In this document: piece after piece, positions 1 to 7,327 of the stretch
How the letters are laid out: each line of letters begins with the position of its first letter
Numbering within the stretch: position 1 is the first letter of the stretch
From: Cedecea colo
GTDB lineage: Bacteria > Pseudomonadota > Gammaproteobacteria > Enterobacterales > Enterobacteriaceae
DNA: 64,000 bases
Reading direction: 5' to 3'
Assembly: GCF_011808225.1 (NCBI RefSeq)
Contig: NZ_SOYS01000011.1
Coordinates: forward strand, 62,001-126,000
Translations under genes and position numbers: made by a program
The notes under the pieces: model-generated
Database searches by the model: none
Seen by the model: the letters and a program-made list of their open reading frames with translations, nothing else
What the model was told of the DNA's origin: nothing

Positions 1-376
1 GAACATTGTGATCCGGGCAGCGCGGCTCACCCACGCGTGCATATAACAGACGCAGGTAGTCGTGAATTTCAGTAATGGTGCCGACGGTAGATCGTGGGTT
101 GTGCGACGTGGATTTCTGTTCGATAGAAATCGCAGGTGACAGCCCTTCGATGTGGTCAACATCGGGCTTTTCCATCAATGACAGGAACTGACGCGCATAG
201 GCGGAGAGAGACTCAACGTAACGACGTTGCCCCTCAGCGTATAAGGTGTCGAAAGCCAGTGAGGATTTGCCAGAACCCGAAAGCCCGGTCACGACAATGA
301 GTTTGTCGCGAGGGATTATGAGGTTGATATTCTTGAGATTATGGGTGCGGGCGCCCCGAACTTCGATCTTATCCAT
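1..376 (-). CDS. uvrA: UvrA, excinuclease ABC subunit A (N-terminal part, cut by window edge)
   Basis: The minus strand from the ATG at 376 encodes the first ~125 residues of UvrA, the ATP-dependent damage-recognition subunit of nucleotide excision repair. The N-terminus reads [17 protein letters not shown], followed by the Walker A motif GLSGSGKSS (about residues 31-39) and the conserved stretch through SAYARQFL. The rest lies outside the window. It is divergent from ssb across a 225-bp region with a LexA box, the arrangement known in E. coli, where both genes are SOS controlled. No damage is seen in the visible part. Confidence 0.97.
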   Translation of the reverse strand, partial: MDKIEVRGARTHNLKNINLIIPRDKLIVVTGLSGSGKSSLAFDTLYAEGQRRYVESLSAYARQFLSLMEKPDVDHIEGLSPAISIEQKSTSHNPRSTVGTITEIHDYLRLLYARVGEPRCPDHNV

Positions 377-459
377 TCACCTTTCCCGGATTAAAAGCTT
401 TTGCCCGGCCGCATGATGCCACCGGCGATCGTAAACGGTTAATTATGACACAATAAAAC

Positions 460-475
460 CTGAATGGATATCCAG
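460..475. promoter_or_regulatory. LexA (SOS) box between uvrA and ssb
   Basis: CTGAATGGATATCCAG fits the CTG-N10-CAG LexA core and sits between the divergent uvrA and ssb genes, where E. coli carries a shared SOS operator. Seen directly; the regulation is inferred from the conserved placement. Confidence 0.85.
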
Positions 476-601
476 TGTTTTAATGCAATGATGTATAATG
501 CACCAGGATTCTGGAATACATCCCGCAGCTATAAACATTGGGGGTGGCATGGTAGAATCGAGGGTTTACACTATTCATAAAACGTTTCAGGAGACACGAT
601 C

Positions 602-1141
602 ATGGCCAGCAGAGGCGTAAACAAGGTGATTCTCGTCGGGAATCTGGGTCAGGACCCGGAAGTACGCTACATGCCAAATGGTGGCGCCGTTGCCAACATT
701 ACCCTGGCCACGTCAGAGTCCTGGCGCGATAAGCAAACCGGCGAAACCAAAGAGAAAACTGAATGGCACCGCGTTGTGCTGTTCGGCAAACTGGCGGAAG
801 TGGCAGGCGAATACCTGCGTAAAGGTTCCCAGGTTTATATCGAAGGCGCACTGCAAACGCGCAAATGGACCGATCAGGCTGGCGTTGAAAAATACACCAC
901 CGAAGTCGTGGTAAACGTGGGCGGCACCATGCAGATGCTGGGTGGTCGTGGCGGCGGTGCAGGCACACCGGCTGGCGGCGGCAACGGCGGGCAGCAGCAG
1001 GGCGGTTGGGGTCAACCTCAGCAGCCACAGGGCGGCAATCAGTTCAGCGGCGGCGCGCAGTCTCGTCCGCAGCAGCAGAGCACCCCGGCTCCGTCTAATA
1101 ATGAACCACCGATGGATTTTGACGACGATATTCCGTTCTGA
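602..1141 (+). CDS. ssb: Single-stranded DNA-binding protein SSB
   Basis: A 179-residue protein that coats ssDNA during replication, recombination and repair and recruits partners through its tail. The OB-fold occupies about residues 1-112 ([20 protein letters not shown] start). A Gly/Gln/Pro-rich linker follows (about 113-165), and the protein ends in the acidic tip MDFDDDIPF that binds partner proteins. Length matches the E. coli protein (178 aa). A good ribosome site (CAGGAG) precedes ATG 602. A strong terminator follows. The divergent LexA box suggests SOS modulation. Confidence 0.98.
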   Translation: MASRGVNKVILVGNLGQDPEVRYMPNGGAVANITLATSESWRDKQTGETKEKTEWHRVVLFGKLAEVAGEYLRKGSQVYIEGALQTRKWTDQAGVEKYTTEVVVNVGGTMQMLGGRGGGAGTPAGGGNGGQQQGGWGQPQQPQGGNQFSGGAQSRPQQQSTPAPSNNEPPMDFDDDIPF

Positions 1142-1177
1142 TTCCGTCCAGAATAAAGAACGTCGCTTAAGGCATCA

Positions 1178-1211
1178 AAAAACCCCTGCCGTTTATTCGG
1201 CGGGGGTTTTT
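1178..1211 (+). terminator. Rho-independent terminator of ssb
   Basis: AAAAACCCCTGCCG pairs with CGGCGGGGGTTTTT around a 6-nt loop, about 13 pairs including one T-G wobble, with A and T flanks on both sides. It lies between the convergent ssb and yjcB and so can serve both. Confidence 0.9.
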
Positions 1212-1240
1212 GTTTACGTACCTTTTCGACGCCTCGCCAC

Positions 1241-1522
1241 TCAGGTAATGACCATCGGCCATTCTGGCGGAGCGTGGCTTGAGATTTCGACCATCACCTC
1301 TTTAAAGGATGTCCACATCACCGCGAAGTCTGCAGCCGTCAGGCCTAACAGCCCGGTAGCAAACCACAATGCTGCGGCGATCCCAAGCCCGCTGCTTGCC
1401 ACAGCCAGAAACGCGTAGTCAGATTTGCGAAACTGAATATTTAACGTGCTGGCAAGAAACATCAGAACTGCACTAAACAATGGCCAGCGCATCAGTAACA
1501 CGCCGGTGGTGATGGTAGTCAT
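1241..1522 (-). CDS. yjcB: YjcB family inner-membrane protein
   Basis: This 93-residue protein is the same length as E. coli YjcB and shares the segments TTGV, SAVLMFLASTLNI, SSGLG and the C-terminal PP-WPM-T. Two hydrophobic stretches (about residues 10-27 and 38-62) suggest a small two-pass membrane protein. Function is unknown in the family. It is convergent with ssb and divergent from pdeC. A consensus CRP box about 140 bp upstream of its ATG may act on it. Confidence 0.9.
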   Translation of the reverse strand: MTTITTGVLLMRWPLFSAVLMFLASTLNIQFRKSDYAFLAVASSGLGIAAALWFATGLLGLTAADFAVMWTSFKEVMVEISSHAPPEWPMVIT

Positions 1523-1659
1523 GAAACCAATCCTCTTAAGGCAAACTTATCAGGCATAACGGCTCGCTACAAAGACAGGCGCAAAAAGAGGCGATGCGGG
1601 GACGTCAGCAGGATAAGTTTTTTGCAAAAATGTAAACTAAATCGTTGTTGCATGAAGTG

Positions 1660-1675
1660 TGTGAAGTCTATCACA
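1660..1675. promoter_or_regulatory. Consensus CRP (cAMP receptor protein) box
   Basis: TGTGA-AGTCTA-TCACA matches both CRP half-sites perfectly with the canonical 6-bp spacer, with T-rich flanks (ATTTGT) like the extended consensus. It lies 138 bp upstream of the yjcB start and ~400 bp upstream of pdeC, so the target is uncertain. Confidence 0.8.
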
Positions 1676-1707
1676 TTTGTCTTTTTAATCACCAGATGTA
1701 CGGTGCG

Positions 1708-1738
1708 TTTTTTGCGCGTTTTTTGCGCGTTTTTCTGC
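1708..1738. repeat. 11-bp tandem repeat with phased T-tracts
   Basis: The unit TTTTTTGCGCG occurs twice in a row and a third degenerate copy (TTTTTCTGCG) follows. T-tracts spaced at one helical turn are a classic cause of intrinsic DNA bending. It starts 33 bp past the CRP box. Confidence 0.75.
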
Positions 1739-2073
1739 GTCGGGCGATGGTGCAGAAGAGGGAAGAAACGCGCGTTGCGTCAAAAGATATGTATCTTTCA
1801 GAACTGCCGATGGTTAACGTTCATGCGTATGGTGATTTTACTTAACGAATTATTCTCTGCTATTTAAAATAAGATAATAAACATATCTTCACAGCCCTAT
1901 TAAATATTGCGTCATGAATAGCTGATTTTTTCCGCAGCTTTTTTTATGTTCATCTGTGTTTTGCCGTTAAGAATAAAAAGTCTATTGCTAATGTATGATT
2001 ATTCATGCAACGTAATCGACGGCTTGCGGGTTTGTTCCAGTTAAACGACAACGGGCGGTAATAGCAGGGACAT

Positions 2074-3672
2074 GTGACTACCATGACAGAACGGATTTAT
2101 CTACGCATTTTACGTACTTCTGGTTTTATGCTGACGGTATGTTTGCCCATCCTGTTGGCGGTATACTTCGCTCATGTTCGCGCCTCCAGTGAGACGCAGC
2201 AGCATCTTCGTTCTTTTGCGCAATTAGTTATCGAAAAGACAGAAATCGTTATTCAGCACGTTGAAGCGGCTCAGCATGAAGCACAGCAGTATACAGGCCC
2301 GGTTTGTAGCCCTGAACATATGCTAAAGCTACTGGATGTCGCGCGCAGTAAACTGTATATCGAAGATCTCATCTATGCCCGTGAAAATAAATTTATTTGT
2401 TCTACGGTTTATAAACCATCCGTGCCTTTTTCCGCGCCCGTAGCTAATTACACCCGCAAACCTGATATTTCAATATTCTATTATCTGGATACGCCGTTTT
2501 ATATCGGCCATAAAATGACGTATATGCAGCAGGGTAATATTATTGTGGTGATAAACCCACGCACATATGCCGATGTGATGTCAGTCGACCATAGTCTGGC
2601 TTATGGCGCATATGATACTGTCACAAAAGATTTTTTCTCTTTAAGTGAGCAGCTTAATACCAAACGCCTGCACGATTTTATTGCAAAAGATGATAAATAT
2701 TTCGTTGATGAAGAGCGTGTTTATACGATTGTGAAATCACAGCGCAGGCCAATCGCCGTCATTGTTTCGACCTCGGAAGAGCGCTTTAATAAAGAGTGGT
2801 ATCATCAGCTGACGCTTACCGTACCATTAGGGATTATCTGCAGTATTATTATATTGTTGATATGGTCACGTTCCCGCCAGCAGTTCAATTCACCACGACG
2901 CATGCTGCTGCGCGCCATTGAAAAAAAACAGTTAAAACTTCATTACCAGCCGATTATTGATATCCAGAGCGGAAAGTGTGTGGGTGCCGAAGCGCTTCTT
3001 CGTTGGGTGAATTATGGCGGGCAGTGGATTAGCCCCGGCAGCTTTATTCCGCTCGCTGAAGCCGAAGGACTGATTCAGAAGATCTCCAATTATGTGATTA
3101 ACGCCGTCTTCAATGATTTTGGCGAATTCCTTGCAGATCACCCTGACCTGTATATTTCTATTAATTTATCCCCAACAGATTTTCATTGCCCCCGACTGGT
3201 AGCAATGCTTGCAGAAAAAATTGAAAAGCACGCAGTCAATGCCAGACAAATAAAAGTTGAAGTAACAGAAAGAGGTTTTATTGATGTACCAAAAACCCGC
3301 CCGGTTATTCAGGCGTTCCGCCAGGCTGGTTTTGAAATAGCGATTGATGACTTCGGCACCGGTTATGCTAATTTGCACAACCTGCGTTTCCTGAATGTAG
3401 ATACCCTTAAAATAGATAAATCTTTTATCGACAATCTCACCACCGACCGGGCCTGCTATCTCATCGCTGAACATATCATTGAAATGGCGCGCAGCCTGGA
3501 TCTTAAGACCGTCGCTGAAGGTGTCGAGACGCAGGAGCAGGTCGCCTGGCTTCAGGCTCGCGGCGTGCATTACTGTCAGGGTTGGTACTTCGCAAAGGCC
3601 TTACCGCCGCAGGAATTTATCGCCTGGCTGCATCGACCAGGCGGCAGCAACGACGTCGTGTTTGCTGATTAA
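2074..3672 (+). CDS. pdeC: Cyclic-di-GMP phosphodiesterase, CSS-motif sensor plus EAL
   Basis: A 532-residue membrane enzyme that hydrolyses c-di-GMP. A first membrane helix spans about residues 15-33 and a second about 245-265, enclosing a periplasmic CSS-type domain. Its redox cysteines are C78 (VCSPEH) and C109 (ICST, so CST rather than CSS). The cytoplasmic EAL domain starts near residue 285 with EALLRW at 306-311 and retains DDFGTGYANL and the EGVET motif. Position next to soxS and similarity to YjcC identify it as PdeC. The reading frame opens with GTG 2074 (AGGGA 4 nt upstream), while ATG 2083 is an equally reasonable start. The Klebsiella homologue has been linked to oxidative-stress responses, which fits the SoxRS neighbours. 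Confidence 0.9.
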   Translation: MTTMTERIYLRILRTSGFMLTVCLPILLAVYFAHVRASSETQQHLRSFAQLVIEKTEIVIQHVEAAQHEAQQYTGPVCSPEHMLKLLDVARSKLYIEDLIYARENKFICSTVYKPSVPFSAPVANYTRKPDISIFYYLDTPFYIGHKMTYMQQGNIIVVINPRTYADVMSVDHSLAYGAYDTVTKDFFSLSEQLNTKRLHDFIAKDDKYFVDEERVYTIVKSQRRPIAVIVSTSEERFNKEWYHQLTLTVPLGIICSIIILLIWSRSRQQFNSPRRMLLRAIEKKQLKLHYQPIIDIQSGKCVGAEALLRWVNYGGQWISPGSFIPLAEAEGLIQKISNYVINAVFNDFGEFLADHPDLYISINLSPTDFHCPRLVAMLAEKIEKHAVNARQIKVEVTERGFIDVPKTRPVIQAFRQAGFEIAIDDFGTGYANLHNLRFLNVDTLKIDKSFIDNLTTDRACYLIAEHIIEMARSLDLKTVAEGVETQEQVAWLQARGVHYCQGWYFAKALPPQEFIAWLHRPGGSNDVVFAD

Positions 3673-3673
3673 C

Positions 3674-3997
3674 TCAGGCGTGATGGCGGTAGTCGGTCGG
3701 CGTGCGGTCAAACTCGCGGCGGAACACCCGGGAAAACGTTTGTTGCGACACGTAGCCGTAATCCATCGCGATATCAAAAATAGGGCGGCGGGTAGAGCGC
3801 AGCTCTTTTGCTGCGAGCAACAGCCGACGCTGACGAATGTATTCACCCAGCGTCTGGCGCATGACGGTGCGGAACATTCTTTGCAGATACCACTTTGAAT
3901 AACCAGATTTTTTCGCCACCACGTCAATGTTCAGCGGCTGGTCGATGTGCTCATCAATCCATTCAGTCAACGTATAAATGATGTCCTGGTGTGCCAT
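3674..3997 (-). CDS. soxS: SoxS, AraC-type activator of the superoxide regulon
   Basis: A 107-residue protein consisting only of the AraC DNA-binding domain, with two helix-turn-helix units (about residues 25-45 and 75-98, IFDIAMDYGYVSQQTFSRVF). The segment IDEHIDQPLNIDVVAKKSGYS is practically that of E. coli SoxS. It activates sodA, zwf, fpr, acrAB and other genes when SoxR senses redox-cycling stress. Transcribed divergently from soxR; its promoter contains the SoxR operator in an over-long 19-bp spacer. It ends 1 bp beyond the pdeC stop, convergent with it. Confidence 0.97.
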   Translation of the reverse strand: MAHQDIIYTLTEWIDEHIDQPLNIDVVAKKSGYSKWYLQRMFRTVMRQTLGEYIRQRRLLLAAKELRSTRRPIFDIAMDYGYVSQQTFSRVFRREFDRTPTDYRHHA

Positions 3998-4045
3998 GGG
4001 CCTTCCTTAATCAACGTATTCGATTAGCAGGTTTTGTTGCCGGAG

Positions 4046-4076
4046 AGTATAATTCCTCAAGTTAACTTGAGGTAAA
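4046..4076 (-). promoter_or_regulatory. soxS promoter with SoxR operator (palindrome 4055-4072)
   Basis: The 18-bp perfect palindrome CCTCAAGTTAACTTGAGG (4055-4072) is the MerR-family SoxR box. On the minus strand it lies between -35 TTTACC (4076-4071) and -10 TATACT (4051-4046), a 19-bp spacer. That length is diagnostic of promoters that MerR-type activators untwist. It also overlaps the soxR promoter. Confidence 0.95.
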
Positions 4077-4083
4077 GAGCATT

Positions 4084-4539
4084 TTGGAAAAGAAATTACC
4101 CCGCTTTAAATCCTTACTGTCTCCGGGCGAGGTGGCGAAGCGCAGCGGCGTGGCGGTTTCAGCGCTGCACTTTTACGAAAGTAAGGGCTTAATAAAAAGT
4201 ATCCGTAATAGCGGCAACCAGCGGCGCTATACGCGTGACGTTTTGCGAACGGTCGCCATCATCAAGATAGCGCAGCGTATCGGTATTCCGCTGGCAACTA
4301 TTGGCGATGCGTTTGGCGTGCTGCCGAACGGGCACGGCATCAATAAAAATGACTGGAAGAGGCTCTCGTCTCTCTGGCGCGAAGAGCTGGACCGACGCAT
4401 TCATACGCTGACGGCATTAAGGGATGAACTGGATGGCTGTATTGGCTGCGGTTGTTTATCCGGTGCGGATTGCCCGTTGCGTAATCCGGGCGACAGGCTG
4501 GGTGAAGAAGGGACCGGCGCTCGCCTGCTGGAAGATTAA
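4084..4539 (+). CDS. soxR: SoxR, [2Fe-2S] redox-sensing MerR-family regulator
   Basis: A 151-residue protein. The MerR winged helix covers about residues 12-80 ([21 protein letters not shown]), followed by the dimerisation helix and the iron-sulfur site [12 protein letters not shown], with C119, C122, C124 and C130 all present. Oxidation of the cluster turns on soxS. The start is TTG at 4084: no ATG is available, and residues MEKKLPR align exactly with E. coli SoxR from this codon. The C-terminus stops at LLED, three residues short of E. coli. A weak start codon would keep SoxR low. Confidence 0.96.
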   Translation: MEKKLPRFKSLLSPGEVAKRSGVAVSALHFYESKGLIKSIRNSGNQRRYTRDVLRTVAIIKIAQRIGIPLATIGDAFGVLPNGHGINKNDWKRLSSLWREELDRRIHTLTALRDELDGCIGCGCLSGADCPLRNPGDRLGEEGTGARLLED

Positions 4540-4680
4540 AAAACTAAAGCGCCCGACTTCGGCGCTTTAGTTTGTTCCCGGTCTTTGTCTTTCGCTCTAT
4601 CCCGCTTTTCGCAAGGAGGGTTTCCCCCGACATCAGCGCCCCTCAATTACAGGTTCTCAGGAGGTTCCGGATTGCGCTGA
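4538..4680 (-). ncRNA. sraL: Probable SraL (RyjA) small RNA
   Basis: SraL/RyjA is a ~140-nt stationary-phase sRNA known to be encoded convergent to soxR and to end at a terminator overlapping the soxR 3' end. Here the minus strand has that terminator with a T6 tail. About 140 nt upstream there is a sigma-S-like -10, CTACACTT (plus positions 4694-4687), which gives the expected length. The internal stretch GGGGCGCTGATGTCGGGGG resembles the family as I remember it. Ends are inferred; a covariance-model match has not been run. Confidence 0.6.
4541..4573. terminator. Bidirectional terminator between soxR and SraL
   Basis: AAACTAAAGCGCC and GGCGCTTTAGTTT form a 13-bp stem around 7 nt. The minus-strand copy is followed by six T, so termination looks stronger for a minus-strand transcript (SraL) than for soxR. 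Confidence 0.85.
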
Positions 4681-4808
4681 CACTTTAAGTGTAGATCCCC
4701 TTTTCCAGCTTTCAAGATATGACCGTATATTTTTTGAGCAATCCTTCGTCCTCGGTTCAGGCTGGGTTATCTATAGTTAACCCAACTGCAAAAACAAAAG
4801 GTTAGCCC

Positions 4809-5477
4809 ATGATTATCGTCCATCACCTGAACAACTCCCGTTCCCAGCGCGTGCTGTGGATGCTCGAAGAACTTGAGCTGCCCTATCAAATCGTGCGCTA
4901 CCAGCGCGAACCCACCATGCTGGCGCCTGAGGCGCTGAAAAAAGTACATCCGTTAGGTAAATCACCCGTGCTGGAAGACAACGGCAATATCATTGCTGAA
5001 TCCGGCGCAATTCTTGAGTATCTGCAGGAAACTTACGATAACGAAAGCCGTTTAAAGCCGATAGCCGCGCAGGATAAGCTTCAGTACCGCTTCTGGCTGC
5101 ACTATGCCGAAGGTTCGCTTATGCCACTGTTGATGATGAAGCTGGTATTTGGCCGTCTGGGGAAAGCGCCGGTGCCATGGCTGCTGCGCCCCGTTGGCAA
5201 AGCTTTAGGGCAGGGCATACAGAAAGCTTACCTCAATAAACAGCTCGCCACCCACGCGCGATTTATCGACGATTATCTTGGCAAAACGCCCTGGTTTGCC
5301 GGACAGGCGTTTAGCGTGGCGGACATTCAAATGAGCTTCCCGCTGATTGCGTTACTCGCGCGCGGTAATATTAACGACCTGCCGAATCTCCAGGCATGGG
5401 TGAAAAACGCGCAAATGCGCCCGGCCTGGCAAAGAGCGGTTCAACAGGGCGGGCCATTTGACATCCCGGGCGGCTGA
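4809..5477 (+). CDS. Glutathione S-transferase family protein
   Basis: A 222-residue cytosolic GST. The N-terminal thioredoxin-like domain (about 1-80) starts MIIVHHLNNSRSQRVLWMLEEL and contains the glutathione-binding pair ESGAIL (about residue 64). The all-helical C-terminal domain includes WFAGQAFSVADIQMSFPL. It is expected to conjugate glutathione to electrophiles or act as a peroxidase; the true substrate is not visible. It sits directly downstream of soxR/SraL, as related GST genes do in Salmonella, which suggests an oxidative-stress role. AAAGG precedes ATG 4809. Confidence 0.85.
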   Translation: MIIVHHLNNSRSQRVLWMLEELELPYQIVRYQREPTMLAPEALKKVHPLGKSPVLEDNGNIIAESGAILEYLQETYDNESRLKPIAAQDKLQYRFWLHYAEGSLMPLLMMKLVFGRLGKAPVPWLLRPVGKALGQGIQKAYLNKQLATHARFIDDYLGKTPWFAGQAFSVADIQMSFPLIALLARGNINDLPNLQAWVKNAQMRPAWQRAVQQGGPFDIPGG

Positions 5478-5550
5478 CCGGTTAAAATTTGAGCGAGTCA
5501 GCAAAACGCTTTGCCGCTATCTTGCTTTATTGTTGCGAAATTGCGCATTA

Positions 5551-5566
5551 ACGATAACGTTTGCGC
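5551..5566 (-). promoter_or_regulatory. PurR-like operator 1
   Basis: The minus strand reads GCGCAAACGTTATCGT, matching 9 of 11 constrained positions of the PurR consensus ANGCAANCGNTTNCNT. Confidence 0.6.
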
Positions 5567-5649
5567 ATGACGCGGTGATTATTTCATCGGCCAGCGTTAT
5601 TTTCAGCAAAAAGCGGCAAAGTTTGGTTGAAAATCCCCTTAAGAAGGCC

Positions 5650-5665
5650 GGATAATCGTTTGCCT
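5650..5665 (-). promoter_or_regulatory. PurR-like operator 2 (weaker)
   Basis: The minus strand reads AGGCAAACGATTATCC, with the GCAAACG core intact and 9 of 11 constrained positions matched. Confidence 0.45.
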
Positions 5666-5694
5666 TCATTTTGACGCGCAATTTTTACACGCGG

Positions 5695-5710
5695 AGTTAA
5701 ACGTTTGCTT
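5695..5710 (-). promoter_or_regulatory. PurR-like operator 3 (best match)
   Basis: The minus strand reads AAGCAAACGTTTAACT, matching 10 of 11 constrained positions of the PurR consensus. It is 118 bp upstream of the ghxP start. Confidence 0.7.
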
Positions 5711-5827
5711 TTTTTGCGACGCCCCTTTTTGTCGCAATCGCAGCACAGGGATAAGACGTTTAATCGGCAGCGGAATGTCCGCCGGGTGTAATAATGTAAT
5801 CATAAAAATCTCAGGGGATTTTTCACT

Positions 5828-7177
5828 ATGTCTACTCCTTCACCGCGTGCAACCGGCGGCCTCGACGCCTGGTTCAAAATATCTGCACGTGGCAGCACCG
5901 TTCGTCAGGAAATCGTGGCCGGTTTAACCACTTTCCTTGCGATGGTTTATTCCGTTATCGTTGTGCCTGGCATGCTGGGCAAAGCGGGCTTTCCTCCCGC
6001 GGCGGTCTTTGTGGCGACCTGCCTGGTGGCGGGCGTGGGTTCGCTCGTTATGGGCCTGTGGGCGAATCTGCCGCTGGCTATCGGCTGTGCCATCTCGCTG
6101 ACCGCGTTCACCGCGTTTAGCCTGGTGCTTGGCCAGCATATTAGCGTTCCTGTCGCTTTAGGCGCGGTGTTCCTGATGGGCGTACTGTTTACCATTATTT
6201 CCGCTACCGGCATCCGTAGCTGGATTTTACGCAACCTGCCGATGGGCGTTGCGCACGGCACCGGCATTGGCATCGGCCTGTTCCTGCTGCTGATTGCCGC
6301 AAACGGTGTCGGTCTGGTTATTAAAAACCCGCTCGATGGTCTGCCGGTTGCGCTCGGTCATTTCGCCAGCTTCCCGGTCATCATGTCACTGATCGGCCTT
6401 GCGGTAATTATCGGTCTGGAAAAACTGAAAGTACCGGGTGGAATCCTGCTGACTATCATCGGTATTTCCATTGTAGGTTTGCTTTTCGACCCTTCCGTGC
6501 GCTTCTCCGGCATTTTCGCGATGCCCTCTCTGAAAGACGAAGCGGGTAATTCGCTGATTGGGAGCCTGGACATCATGGGCGCGCTCAACCCCGTCGTTCT
6601 GCCAAGCGTGCTGGCGCTGGTAATGACGGCGGTGTTCGACGCCACCGGCACTATTCGCGCGGTTGCCGGTCAGGCAAATCTGCTGGATAAAGACGGGCAA
6701 ATTATCGATGGCGGCAAAGCGCTGACCACTGATTCCCTGAGCAGCGTGTTTTCTGGCTTTGTAGGGGCTGCCCCTGCGGCGGTTTATATTGAATCCGCAG
6801 CCGGTACTGCCGCAGGCGGTAAAACAGGTCTGACGGCTATTACCGTTGGCGTCCTGTTCCTGCTGATTCTGTTCCTGTCGCCGCTTTCTTATCTGGTTCC
6901 TGCGTACGCAACCGCTCCGGCGCTGATGTACGTTGGTCTGCTGATGCTAAGCAACGTGGCGAAAATCGACTTCGCTGATTTTGTTGATGCCATGGCGGGC
7001 CTGATCACCGCCGTGTTTATCGTGCTGACCTGTAACATCGTTACCGGCATTATGATCGGCTTTGCCTCGCTGGTGATTGGCCGCATCTTCTCCGGCGAGT
7101 GGCGCAAGCTGAACATCGGCACCGTTGTTATCGCTGTCGCTCTGGTCGCGTTTTACGCGGGCGGCTGGGCAATTTAA
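5828..7177 (+). CDS. ghxP: GhxP, guanine/hypoxanthine:H+ permease
   Basis: A 449-residue inner-membrane transporter of the NCS2/AzgA-like family with about 12-14 hydrophobic segments. It is almost the same as E. coli GhxP (YjcD) in sequence and exactly the same in length. Family motifs visible include [15 protein letters not shown] (TM1), the [13 protein letters not shown] segment and [17 protein letters not shown]. It imports guanine and hypoxanthine. AGGGGA precedes ATG 5828. The PurR-like boxes upstream fit purine-dependent repression. Followed after 150 bp by yjcE on the same strand. Confidence 0.97.
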   Translation: MSTPSPRATGGLDAWFKISARGSTVRQEIVAGLTTFLAMVYSVIVVPGMLGKAGFPPAAVFVATCLVAGVGSLVMGLWANLPLAIGCAISLTAFTAFSLVLGQHISVPVALGAVFLMGVLFTIISATGIRSWILRNLPMGVAHGTGIGIGLFLLLIAANGVGLVIKNPLDGLPVALGHFASFPVIMSLIGLAVIIGLEKLKVPGGILLTIIGISIVGLLFDPSVRFSGIFAMPSLKDEAGNSLIGSLDIMGALNPVVLPSVLALVMTAVFDATGTIRAVAGQANLLDKDGQIIDGGKALTTDSLSSVFSGFVGAAPAAVYIESAAGTAAGGKTGLTAITVGVLFLLILFLSPLSYLVPAYATAPALMYVGLLMLSNVAKIDFADFVDAMAGLITAVFIVLTCNIVTGIMIGFASLVIGRIFSGEWRKLNIGTVVIAVALVAFYAGGWAI

Positions 7178-7327
7178 GATTTTTCTTCTGCGGGTCACGC
7201 CTTGCGCGGCCCGCAACTTATTTTCTTTCTGGGCATTTCCTGTTTCATTTCGGTGTAGAAAGTTGTTTTATTATTAAAGCAACCGCCTGCAAAAAGGGTT
7301 TCACAACACACCGCGACTAAGGAAAGC

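Larger units (their letters stand above)
1523..2073. other. 551-bp intergenic region between yjcB and pdeC
   Basis: AT-rich divergent promoter region. It holds a perfect CRP box (1660-1675) and three phased T-tracts (1708-1738), listed separately. Short ORFs here are low-complexity and look like noise. No convincing small gene was found. Confidence 0.6.
5478..5827. other. 350-bp leader region of ghxP
   Basis: No credible gene. It carries three PurR-like operators (listed separately). A perfect 7-bp stem TTGCGAC/GTCGCAA with a 10-nt pyrimidine-rich loop lies near 5714-5738. Confidence 0.6.

Noticed and set aside
1622-1867. Cys/Phe-rich short frames over the CRP box and T-tracts
   Set aside because: Their composition comes from the T-rich repeats themselves; no ribosome site.
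2072-2074. ATG at 2072 as the pdeC start
   Set aside because: It is followed immediately by TGA in its own frame; the gene must start at GTG 2074 or ATG 2083.
5458-5655. 65-codon frame after the GST gene
   Set aside because: It overlaps the GST stop and the PurR-like boxes, and has no domain; intergenic noise.
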